A DNA stretch of 64,000 bases, taken from Hypericum androsaemum. Taxonomy: Eukaryota > Streptophyta > Magnoliopsida > Malpighiales > Hypericaceae. The notes under the pieces were generated by a model that saw only the letters and a program-made list of their open reading frames with translations, did not search any database and had not been told where the DNA came from. Position numbers and translations under genes: made by a program. Position 1 is the first letter of the stretch, and every line of letters begins with the position of its first letter. The stretch is from NCBI GenBank assembly GCA_963995505.1, contig OZ023198.1, positions 8,022,558 through 8,086,557 on the forward strand, written 5' to 3'. Below, one piece after another: positions 33,770-43,266 of the stretch.

Positions 33770-35855
33770 AACCACCAAGTCGACCCCCGGCTTAGCGTGG
33801 TAAGACTCTCGGGCTAAAATTGGGTTTCCTGGGAAAGGGGACTCCAATTTTGCAGGGTCCTGCACCATCTGTGCTTGACGGGGCCTCGACTTTGCTTTCC
33901 ACAGAACTAATGCCAATCCCAGGCACAGCGGGTAATAGGGTGAAGGTGGTCACTGACACTGAGGATGGCTCTATGAAGCTTATGTCTATGTTCGCGAAGA
34001 AGCAGTGGACGGATGTAGTGCCTACTCCGGATGATGCTGATTCTAGGCATGAGCCATACATGACAAGATCCAAATCGAAGAAGTTGACATTTCTGGTTGG
34101 GAAGCGTTAGTTATCAGATTTAGAAGCATTTACTCTTGACTACCAAATTTGTGGGTTAGCTAGAGTAGAGTTACTTATTATGGCAGCAGATTAGCTAGTG
34201 TTTAGTTACCCGTTTCGGCCTTGAAATTTTCAGACTTTTTCTTTCTTTTTTCTCTTTTCTCACCACATGCATATAACTTTTTCCTTTCTTTTAGTAATAA
34301 AAGGCTCGCTATTTTAGTAAAAAAATTCTATGACCAGGTCACAGAGGTTTTACCTCATTGACATCCAAATGATATATGATAATTCTCGTTACTTGAAATA
34401 TCTCGCAACGTTATTAATTCTATTTGCGTGTCATATCATCTCACTAATTTTATCCTTTTAACATGTCCCTTCACTAATTTGAGAAAATGTCAAATTCGGT
34501 AGATTCAGATTCAATCTTGGAATGGGATGAGAGATAGACAGTGTCAGATCAAAGTTTATCAGTTTGTCTCGTAGATCAAATTAGTGATATGATATGACAC
34601 ACGGATAAAATTAGCGATGTGGCATGAGATTCAAAACTTTAAGAAAAATTCACTTTTTTACCATGTAGTTTTTGGTCAATTTTGACATATGATCATGTGA
34701 TTTAAAACTCATAAAATTGATGTGTGTGATTTGGTTGACTAACAACTTAGAGGCTCAAACAGCTATCTAAAATTGCATGGACTTCGAGCCTCAAAATGAC
34801 ACCATTTTTCATCCAACGTGGCCCATCAGCTCAACAATTTTTTAACCTATCGTTGAGTTGTCCAGAGTTAAAATATCCAAATAATAGATTCCTTGTTTAT
34901 AATTTTTCAGAACAAACCCCCTTCTCCTTCCTTGTACCATCAACCCCACTCCCTACCTTCAAAAACCAACCCTTTCAACCATTTCCTTTTAAGTTTCTTT
35001 GAATAATCCTTGAATACTAATAAAACCTCAAATTATTAACTTTATCAATTAATCGATAGTGGGAGATCCAGGTCTTCGACTCCTCCCTGACATCAATGCT
35101 CCCTTGGCCTCCTCTCCAACCACCAATGGCCGCTTGTCGAAGCCTATCCACCCTCACACTGCCCATCCCAGTTCACGCCAACGTGGTGAGCTGGAGAAGT
35201 CGAGGTCGAAGAGCCAAAGCTGGGGAACTCTAGCGCGATGGTTCTCTGCCTTCCCGTTGAAACTTGTGTCCGTACATATTTTAGGGCAAGTTTAGATTTG
35301 TTTATTGTTATATATTTTCGGATAAAGATTTGATACTGCTTGTTCCATGTTTGGTAGTCAGAGATTGGAAATTTGTTGGTGCAGGTTGTTCTTTTTGTTG
35401 TCTGATATGGAATTGAGTTCTTCACCGGCCAAGGAGAGAGAGGGGGAGGCACAAGAATGTCTTTATTGCTTCTTCTTTTTTGTATTTTGGTCGTGGATAC
35501 GCGGGATTGAGAGGATTCTTATTTCAATTCTTTGATTCTGTTTTTGATTTTGGAAATGGCTGTTATTAGAAAGGAGAGGAAAGGAAAAAGATGAATGGGT
35601 GAGAGAGAAGGGAGAAGCCTTAGGAATGTTTTTGAAATTTACCCCGAGAAAAATCAACGTCGTCTTATTAAAATTTTTTTGAACTGGCACGCCACGTAGA
35701 TAAAAAATGATGTGGTTTCGGAGCCTGGTGTCCATGTAGTTTCATGTAGCTGTCCGAGTCTCTAAGAGACTAGTCAACCAAACACAAGTATTAATTTTAT
35801 GCGTTTTGAATCACAAAATCATATGTCAAAATTGACCAAACCCCAGAACACTAAA

Positions 35856-37105
35856 TGTTGGGTCTGGAGTCTGAGTGCGAGTGAAGTATTCGGGTGACTC
35901 AAGTGAAGAGCCGTGAGGATGGTCCGAGAGTTGATCGATTGCGTTCAGAGTCTGAGGACGCTCGGAGAATTAATCGAGTCAAGAGTCGAGTGAAGACATT
36001 GAGGACATCCGAGAGTCGTATGGCTCGAGCGAAGAGCCTTGGGGTGATCGGGGGCGATCGGGTCAAGCATCGAGTGAAGACGAAGCGGAGCCAGGCAAGT
36101 GATGGCTTGAAGCGTCTGGCTGGCGCAAGTGGGTACTTGCGGGCGCAAGTATACTGGCGATCGCCAGTACCCCATTCCAGGGACTTCTGTGTGAGGCCAC
36201 TGGCGATCGCTAGTTGATTGGTGGTCGCCAATCGGGTCCGAAAAAGCTGCTGAACATGGACCAAAATGCCCCTCAAGACCCCCAAATAGTTGCCTAGGTT
36301 GTGGGCACTATAAATACTCTTCAATGGCCTCCAAGAAGGGTTAGAAAAGTGTTGTCCACTTCTCCAAAGAGAAAGAGAGAAGAGGGAGGAAGGAGAAAGG
36401 CTCTCCAAGTGAAGGAGAGGCCAAGTGCCCACTCCTCCAAGTGAAGGAGGAGAAGGAGAAGAAGAAGTGTGCCCTAAGGGTATCCAACCCAAGTGAAGGA
36501 TTGCCTCCGAGTGAAGGAGAAGATGGAAGACCCGAGTGAAGGAGGTGTGTTCTCCGAGTGAAGGAGAGAAGAAGGAAGAAGACCCAAGTGAATGGGTTGA
36601 CTCCGAGTGAAGGAGGTGGTGCTCTCCGAGTGAAGGAGAGTTGTCTGAAGTATGGGTAGAGTCCGAGTGAAGTGCCTTGCCAAGAGAAGGGTTAGCCATC
36701 CGAGTGAACGAGACAGTGCCATCCGACTGAACGAGGTGGTGCTCTCCGAGTGGAGGAGAGTTTGCCCGAAGAGTGAGTAGAGCTTAAGCCTAGGGCTTTG
36801 CCAAGAGAGGAGATCCCAAGAGTGTGGGTAGCCACTGTGAGAAGAGGAGGAGAGTGAGTCAAGCGAGGCATCCATTGTTGTGAGAGCGAGTGAAGCTCAA
36901 GCAAAAAAATAGTAGAATCTCTCATGGCTTGGAAGCCCCTGAATGTAGATCATTGTGGATCGAATCGGATAACCAAATTTTTGTGTCCCTCATTGTACTT
37001 TCTTTGTGCTTTGTGCGTTGTGCTTCTCATGGTTATTGTGCTTTGCTCGTATGTGTTTCTGCTTGCATTTTTTGGGTCCACGAAAAGTGGGTAATTTCCC
37101 CAATA
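35856..37105 (+). repeat. left LTR (1,250 bp) with minisatellite
   Basis: Starts TGTTGGGTCTGG. It contains an inverted phrase CTGGCGATCGCCAGT near 36150 and, at 36380-36760, many copies of CCGAGTGAAGGAG in variant spellings. A TATA-like CTATAAATAC occurs at about 36308. Its end is mutated from CA to TA. Confidence 0.85.
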
Positions 37106-37139
37106 ACTGGTATTAGAGCCTGGGTTATGGCGTGGTGAG

Positions 37140-37353
37140 AGCAACCATGATGGGTGAAGTGAAATCGCCCGTGGAGAAGTTTGATGATATGAAGAAAGAG
37201 GAGTGGAAGCTCTTAGACCGAAAAGTGATAAGTGTGGTATACTTATCCTTGTCCTTCTCTAGGAGTGTGATGATCAAGGATGGTGCTTTGTATGCGATGA
37301 GGAACGCCCATGAGAGCATTGGCCTTTTAAGTGTGATGAAAGATACGGAGTAG
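37140..37353 (+). pseudogene. Copia gag remnant
   Basis: A 73-codon frame just downstream of the primer-binding site reads VEKFDDMKKEEWKLLDRKVI, which follows the spacing of Copia gag (FDG..W...LD.KALS.I). It ends at a stop after MKDTE. Confidence 0.6.
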
Positions 37354-38190
37354 CATTGTGGACTTGGCCATGTGTGTGAGAAGAGGATGAGGGTGCTTTA
37401 TTCAAAAGGGAAGCTACCAAGGTTGAAGATCGCAGAGATGGGTCTTCGTGAGCCTTGTGATCTTGAGTTTCAAGAGGTAGCAGTTTCCGAAAAGATGAGA
37501 AGCTTGAATTGGTCCAAATGAAGGGACTGGCACCAGTGAAATCCTTGGGTGGTTCATGCTACAAGACCTCCATTGGCATGAAGGATCTTGAGGTGTGCTT
37601 GAGATCGAGAAAATGGCAAAGAGTACAAGCTCCAAGAGTTCAAAAATACTGTGAAGCGATGGGGAGTCGCAAGGAGAAGACAGTAGCTGAAAACTCAGAA
37701 AAAGATGACATCGTGGAGAAGATGAACATGACAACTAAGTGAGAGCCATACGAGTGATATGTGGGCTACCAAAGATGTTGAGGGTGGATGCAGCGAACAC
37801 TGCCGCTTGCTTGATCAATAGAGTACCATCAAGCTCTTTGGAGAGTGAGATATAGGAGGTGGCTTAGAGTGGGAAGGAGATTGATCTAACTCATATTCGT
37901 GTGTTTTGATTGTGTGTCGTTTGTTCATTTTTGATACAGATGAGAAGAGCAAGCTAGATGCCGAGTCCAAGTGAAGGACGAGGAGAGTTTTACTAATGAT
38001 GAGGGTTCTAGCAGTGAGATGGTCGAGCCAGACATCTCCGAACTCGGGTGGGAGCAGGAATGTACTGAATGGCCAAGAGGTCAGTGAGGAGAAGGTGAAA
38101 CCAAGTTCTCCACCGCCAGTAATTTCACAACGGAGTTCCACGAGTGAAGGTGGTTCATTGTAGTGGTTCTCGCCCGCCAACTACTATCTC

Positions 38191-38541
38191 TTGTCGATAG
38201 GTGGTGAGCCTGGAGATTATGCAGAGGCGCAGCGGAGTGAGCTTGTGGCCGAGAAGATGCTTGCCAAGAGTGAGAAGATGTTGAGTGACAACGAGACTTG
38301 GAAACTAGTCAAACTCCATAGTAGCAAGGCATGGCATAATCAGGAGGCTAAAAGAGTTGGTGTGGCAAAAGAGAACGTGTGTTGCAAGGAGAGAGCTCAG
38401 AAGCGGAAGACTCCAGGTGCTTTCACAGGTGGTCGTGTGAGGTATGCAAAGTTGTGTACAAGACTAGTGATAGCGGATCCAGTGGGAGTTGTGAGAAGGC
38501 TTATGAGGAATCCTGGAAAGCAACGTGAGAAGACAAAGTAG
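38191..38541 (+). pseudogene. Copia RT N-terminal remnant
   Basis: The 116-codon frame begins with GGEPGDYAEAQ and includes NETWKLVKL, which aligns to the start of Copia reverse transcriptase (EP..Y.EA..., N.TW.LV.L). Beyond this, the frame gives a basic sequence with no catalytic RT motif. Confidence 0.55.
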
Positions 38542-39626
38542 TGGGTGCCCGTCCACTTGACAAGCTTTGTAGTGGAAGGCCGAAGCGCCGATTGTGATGA
38601 AGGTCACCTAGTGACGGGTGATTGATAAAGAGGTAGTCTCCAGGTGGGAGATTGCCTAGTGATGAGAATCGTCTAGTGACGGGTGGTTCGTAGATGTGGT
38701 TAGTCTCCGGATGGGAGATTGCCAAGTAAAGAAGACGGTCGCCTAGTAACGGGTGGATCGTATGGAGGTCAGTCTCCAGGTGGGAGATTATTGGGTATGG
38801 AGCTTGAGTACGAGTGACGCATTCGGGTGGCTCGAGTGAAGAGCCGTGAGGATGGTCCGAGAGTTGATCGATTGAGTTTGGAGTTCAGAGATGCTCAGAG
38901 AATCAATCGAGTCAAGAGTCGAGTGAAGATATTGAGGACATCCGAGAGTCGTGTGGCTCGAGTGAAGAGCCTTGGGGTGATCGGGGCAATCGGGTCTAGC
39001 ATCGAGTAAAGACAAAATGGAGCGGGGCAAGTGATGGCTTGAAACGCCTGGCGGGCGCCAGTAGGTACTTGCGGGCGCAAGTACACTGGCGATCGCCAAT
39101 ACCCTATTTCGGGGACTTCTGTGTGAGGTCACTGGCGATCGCCAGTTGATTGGCGGTCGCCAGTTGGGTCTGGAAAAGCTGCTAAACTTGGTCCAAAATG
39201 TCCCTCAAGACCCCCAAATAGTTGCCTAGGTTGTGAGCACTATAAATACCTCTCCAAGGCCTCCAAGAAGGGTTGGCAAAGTGTTGCCCACTTCTCCAAA
39301 GAGAAAGAGAGAAGAGGGAGGAAGGAGAAAGGCTCTCCAAGTGAAGGAGAGGCCAAGTGCCCACTCCTCCAAGTCAAGGAGGAGAAGGAGAAGAAGAAGA
39401 AGTGTACCCCGAGGGTACCCAACCTGAGTGAAGGGTTGCCTCCGAGTGAAGGAGGTGTGCTCTCCGAGTGAAGGAGAGAAGAAGGAAGAAGACCCAAGTG
39501 AATGGGTTGACTCTGAGTGAAGGAGGTGGTGCTCTCCGAGTGAAGGAGAGTTGTCCGAAGTATGGGTAGAGTCTGAATGAAGGGCCTTCCCAAGAGAAGG
39601 GTTAGCCATCCGATTGAATGAGATGG

Positions 39627-40245
39627 TGATATGAATCTGATCAGCAAGAAGATTAATTTCATTTTTGAGGTTTTTGAGTCTGTTTAGGAAGTTAATTATA
39701 TGTTATTTTTGTTTTATAAGAATTATAGTCTATTTAGGAAGTCAATAATGTGAGAATTTCATTTCTTTAAGAGTTCAAGTCAGTTTAGGAAGGTGATTAT
39801 GTGATAATCACGTTTTTAACAATCATAAGAGTACTAGACTTGTTTTCCTTTTTAGTTTCCTATTTTTAAGTCATATTTATCTAGTTAGAAGTTATATTTA
39901 ATTAGGAATCTCTTTGTAACAATCTGCCTATATATAAAGGCTTTATCAATGAGAATGGGGAGATTAATTTGAGTACAAAAAACGTTGGCTTTGCTCTCTT
40001 GGTTCTTCGGAACTGTACGAACACAGCAGAGGGATTCTGTTCGTTCACCTTCGACTTATCAAGCGGATCTACATCACCGTTTGTGGCGTCTTCATCAAAT
40101 CAAGGTTCTTGTTTCCCTACAGCAGCGGGTCGAGGTTGTTCATACCGAGGTTCTTGCAAAGGTGCAAACAACGGGTCGAGATTTCCATCAATCTGAACGT
40201 GGATAGATCCGGCTTTCGCGTGGATCCGTAACGAGATTCACATCA
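39627..40245 (+). repeat. left LTR of the 2.4-kb element
   Basis: 619 bp, with TATATAAAGG at about 39930 as a likely core promoter. It carries 26 bp (a partial direct repeat of GGTTCTTG- and ACAACGGG-type words) that the right LTR lacks. Confidence 0.93.
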
Positions 40246-40501
40246 GTTGGTATCAGAGCTTACGCTCTACTTCAGATCATCTATCTTTAAATTTCATTTT
40301 TGTTTTCATTAGTTTTCAATTATTGTTCTTATTTTATTCTGAGTTGGAGAAAGAAAAAAAATAAAAAAAGAGGGAAAAAATTCCGAAAAAAAGAAAGATA
40401 GAGAAGAAGGCAGCCAAGAAAAGAAGAAGAAAGAAGGCTGAAAAAAAATCAAAAAAAAGAAAAAGAAAAGTTGAAAGTAGAAAAAAAGAGAGTCTGCAAG
40501 A

Positions 40502-41467
40502 ATGTCTTATAACTACTCAAGAAGATCCTTTGAAGGTGTTGCACCATTGGTTGGTGATCCACACACGTTTATGGATGCCCTTCTTAGTGGGATGAGGCAT
40601 ATAATGAGAACGGAGGTCAAGAAGCTCAGCGAAAAGGTGGACCGGATAGTGTGCAAACAAGAGAGGATACATGATGTTCCTAATGTCTGTAGCGGAAAAC
40701 AAATTCAACAAAGGAGGATGAGGGTCAAAGATGAGAAGAATTCAGGAGCTAATTTTGTTGGAGAAGTCAATGGAAAGAGGGAGAACACCATTAACACTAA
40801 GCATGATATTGAGGGGAAGGTATGTAGTTCTGACGATTTGGAGGTTACACCTGAAGTGATTGTTGAAGAAGAGGTTTTGACATGGGAGGAATTTGGTGAA
40901 TATTCTATTGACTTGTTCGATGGAGAATGTTTTGATGACCATGCCATGTCACTTCTTTACTTGAGGGATTTGTTCAATGAATCAGAATTGGAGGATGTTG
41001 TTCATATGAAGAAGTGCTTAACTGCTATTGATGGTGAACAAGAAGAACTTATTATTTTAGTTGACAAGGAAGATATCCAACCCATATCTTACATGTCTCC
41101 TGATTTACATGTTGAACATATTGACTTCTTAGGTGTGGACAAGTTTAATTATATTGGAGGTTCATCATTGATCAACTTCTGGAATAGTTTGAAGTTCAAA
41201 GAAAGGCTTGTGCAAATAAGTAAGATTTTGGTTTTTGATTTGGAGAGGACTCCAGATTGCTTATGTTCAAAGTATCTATTCTTTTGGGATGGAAGATATC
41301 AAGTTCAACCAAGACGTTCCAAGACTTGTTCAAGCATGATCGTGAATTGGAAAAAGTATGACGGATGCAAGGATTTGAGGACAAATCTATTTCAAGAGGA
41401 GGGGAATGATATGAATCTGATCAGCAAGAAGATTAATTTCGTTTTTGAGGTTTTTGAATCTGTTTAG
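40502..41467 (+). CDS. unassigned 321-aa ORF of the nested LTR element
   Basis: A single intact frame starts with ATG at 40502, about 240 bp after the primer-binding site, and ends in the right LTR at 41467. The N-terminus reads MSYNYSRRSFEGVAPLVGDP and is followed by a predicted helical, charged segment (EVKKLSEKVDRIVCKQE). The middle is strongly acidic (EEEVLTWEEFGEYSIDLFDG, then ESELEDVV). The C-terminus, encoded by the LTR, reads LISKKINFVFEVFESV. I see no capsid, protease, integrase, RT or zinc-knuckle motif. It may be a decayed gag or envelope-like product of a larger relative, or a domesticated/parasite ORF; I cannot assign a function. A purine-rich 5' leader precedes it (40340-40500). 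Confidence 0.6.
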   Translation: MSYNYSRRSFEGVAPLVGDPHTFMDALLSGMRHIMRTEVKKLSEKVDRIVCKQERIHDVPNVCSGKQIQQRRMRVKDEKNSGANFVGEVNGKRENTINTKHDIEGKVCSSDDLEVTPEVIVEEEVLTWEEFGEYSIDLFDGECFDDHAMSLLYLRDLFNESELEDVVHMKKCLTAIDGEQEELIILVDKEDIQPISYMSPDLHVEHIDFLGVDKFNYIGGSSLINFWNSLKFKERLVQISKILVFDLERTPDCLCSKYLFFWDGRYQVQPRRSKTCSSMIVNWKKYDGCKDLRTNLFQEEGNDMNLISKKINFVFEVFESV

Positions 41468-41999
41468 GAAGTTAATTATATGTTATTTTTATTTTATAAG
41501 AATTATAGTCTATTTAGGAAGTCAATAATGTGAGAATTTTATTTCTTTAAGAGTTCAAGTCAGTTTAGGAAGGTGATTATGTGATAATCATATTTTCAGC
41601 AATCATAAGAGTACTAGACTTGTTTTCCTTTTCAGTTTCCTATTTTTAAGTCATATTTATCTAGTTAGAAGTTATATTTAATTAGGCATCTCTTTGTAAC
41701 AATCTGCCTATATATAAAGGCTTTATCAATGAGAATGGGGAGATTAATTTGAGTACAAAAAACGTGGGCTTTGCTCTCTTGGTTCTTCGGAACTGTACGA
41801 ACACAGCGGAGGGATTCCGTTCGTTCACCTTCGACTTATCAAGCGGATCTACATCACCGTTTGTGGCGTCTTCATCAAATCAAGGTTCTTGTTTCCCTAC
41901 AGCAGCGGGTCGAGGTTGTTCACAACGGGTCGAGATTTCTATCAATCTGAACCTAGATAGATCTGGCTTTCCCGTGGATCCGTAACGAGATTCACATCA
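41407..41999 (+). repeat. right LTR of the 2.4-kb element
   Basis: 593 bp, same termini as the left LTR and few differences apart from the 26-bp gap. It contains the end of the internal ORF. Confidence 0.93.
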
Positions 42000-42410
42000 G
42001 ATGGTGCCATCCGAGTGGACGAGGTGGTGCTCTCCGAGTGAATGAGAGTTTGTCCGAAGAGTGGGTAGAGCCCAAGCCTAGGGCTTTGCCAAGAGAGTGA
42101 GCTCCCAAGAGTGTGGGTAGCCACGGTGAGAAGAGGAGGAGAGTGAGTCGAGCGAGGCATCCATTGTTGTGAGAGTGAGTGAAGCTCGAGCGGGAAAATA
42201 GTGGAATCTCTCCTGGCTTGGAAACCCCCGGATGTAGATCGTTGTGGATCGAACCGGGTAACCAAAATTTTGTGTCCCTCCTTGTGCTTTGTGCATTGTG
42301 CTTCTCGTAGTTATTGTGGTTTGCTCGTATGTGTTTTCGCTTGCGTTACTTGGGTCCACGGGAAGTGGGTAATTTCTCTAACACTAAAGTGCTTTTTTTC
42401 CTTAAACTTT

Positions 42411-42640
42411 GTGACGTGATAATATAGTTCAAGTAATTCGGGTTTTTGGTTGTAAGTTAAAGAATTCAAAACTACAAGATAATAATATTGAAAAATGAAA
42501 CTATATGATACTAAAGTAAACTTTTAAAAAATGGATAAATTATGCATGAGTTTTTGGTATATGCTTAAATAGACGATGCTTGTAGCTGCCCCCTATGTTT
42601 GGTTTTGTTTTGTTATACTCTTCGGTGACATCATTGATAA
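42411..42640. other. AT-rich stretch with MULE-type end
   Basis: Around 42440-42530 the text (AAAACTACAAG, GAAACTATATGATACTAAAG) reads like an inward MULE right end. A matching left end was not found. No gene. Confidence 0.35.
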
Positions 42641-42644
42641 TTTT

Positions 42645-43266
42645 TAGGTAAAGTTTAATATTGATCCTTGTAGTTTCACATTTTTTGTGCTATGATCCTG
42701 TGGTTGCACTGTCTTTTCACTTAGAGGCTTGGGGCCTCCTCGAGCCAAATTCTACTCCGAACATGAGCCGTTTTGAGGGTGACGTGGCATGCCACCTCGA
42801 ATTTTTAATCCGGTTGGCACGAATAAAAATATCTATTCCGATCCCTTCTTTGTTTATATTTTTCAAAAATACCCCTCTCTTCTTCCTCCTCCTCCCCCCC
42901 CTCTCTTCTCCTTCATCCTCCTCCCTCTTTGTTTATATAAGTTATCTGGCTTGCGTATCGTCATGCTGTTCTATTGAGTACTGATCAGTGCAGGTATTAT
43001 ATTTCTTCGTTTCGGTGCTCGATTAGTTTGTTTATCCATTTTCAGGACAAGGAAGAGCTTAGATTGGAGACGATAAGGTCTTGAGTAAATCTGGCAATCC
43101 CGTCCTTTCTGGGCAGAAATGAGTTACCAAAGCCACAACTACAAGAGCCTTCTGTGCCTCAGCCATTTCAAAATTCAGTAGTGCCAAAGTCAGATTGCGA
43201 TATGTCACTATCAGATTTGTCCAAAATATCTTTAAGAAGTGCTTACAGTCCAATATCTCAAGCATG
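42645..43266 (+). pseudogene. gene fragment behind a MULE-type left end
   Basis: From 42645 the text resembles the left arm of the MULE family (CTTGTAGTTTCACAT, GATCCTGTGG, then the pyrimidine-rich AAATACCCC tract). At 43046, after a good acceptor (CCATTTTCAG), an exon-like frame opens: DKEELRLETIRS, a TGA, VNLAIPSFLGRNELPKPQLQ, and later MSLSDLSKISLRSAYSPIS, ending at TGA 43264-43266. Composition and phrasing look like a real protein C-terminus with one stop at 43082-43084. I do not recognise the parent gene. This fits a Pack-MULE-type capture, but the right end was not found. Confidence 0.5.

Larger units (their letters stand above)
31590..34327 (+). mobile_element. LINE, ORF1-only and decayed
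   Basis: The unit starts near 31590, holds an ORF1-like region only, and ends in AATAAAAGG then an A-rich tail at 34320-34327. ORF1 of plant LINEs encodes a DUF4283 nucleic-acid-binding domain and a CCHC knuckle. Here the frames give VWVKLEGIGIEHV (about 32290), IRMDSAALNRLYGAVVR (about 32370), a one-base frameshift near 32430, then LSQPFWDKARLESTNG and a CSHC..C zinc-knuckle-like segment ending CHKL. No endonuclease or reverse transcriptase follows, so the copy is non-autonomous. A 156-bp tandem duplication sits at 33458. Confidence 0.7.
39627..41999 (+). mobile_element. 2.4-kb non-autonomous LTR retrotransposon nested in the right LTR
   Basis: LTRs 39627-40245 (619 bp) and 41407-41999 (593 bp) both run TGATATGAATC..TTCACATCA. 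The flanking 5-bp duplication is GATGG (39622-39626 and 42000-42004). A primer-binding site TGGTATCAGAGC starts at 40249 and a polypurine tract AAGAGGAGGGGAA lies just before 41407. The LTRs are nearly identical, apart from 26 bp around 40140-40165 absent from the right one. The 1.16-kb interior has no gag-pol motifs, only an unassigned 321-codon frame. Confidence 0.95.
35856..42383 (+). mobile_element. degenerate Copia-type LTR retrotransposon
   Basis: Flanked by the 5-bp duplication CTAAA (35851-35855 and 42384-42388). LTRs are 35856-37105 and 38789-42383, the latter interrupted by another element at 39627-42004. A primer-binding site TGGTATTAGAGC follows the left LTR at 37108. The 1.68-kb interior keeps only scraps of Copia gag-pol: VEKFDDMKKEEWKLLDRKV (gag, about 37160), AANTAACLINRVPSSS (integrase, about 37800) and EPGDYAEAQ...NETWKLVKL (start of RT, about 38200). 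Catalytic RT and RNase H are absent. It is non-autonomous. Confidence 0.88.
38789..42383 (+). repeat. right LTR, split by a nested LTR element
   Basis: Pieces 38789-39626 and 42005-42383 add to 1,217 bp and match the left LTR. The break is the insertion site of the 39627-41999 element, whose GATGG duplication lies on both sides. Confidence 0.88.
34641..42401. mobile_element. MULE-type element interrupted by an LTR retrotransposon
   Basis: Inverted arms: left about 34641-34850, right about 35660-35855 plus 42389-42401 after the LTR insertion. They share CAATTTTGACATATGAT, TGATTTAAAAC and TTGGTTGACTA with their complements. Tips are AAGAAAAATTCACTTT and, inverted, GGAAAAAAAGCACTTT. A 9-bp flank pair, CAAAACTTT (34632-34640) and TTAAACTTT (42402-42410), agrees at 7 of 9 bases. 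Without the insertion the element would be about 1.23 kb, similar to the MULE at 4.3 kb. Its interior (about 35050-35290) is GC-rich and could be a captured fragment. Confidence 0.75.

Noticed and set aside
35899..36699. 266-codon minus-strand open frame rich in SLGE and HSES words
   Set aside because: It is the reverse reading of the LTR minisatellite (CTCCGAGTGAAGGAG units) and recurs in the other LTR. Its composition follows the repeat, not a protein family.
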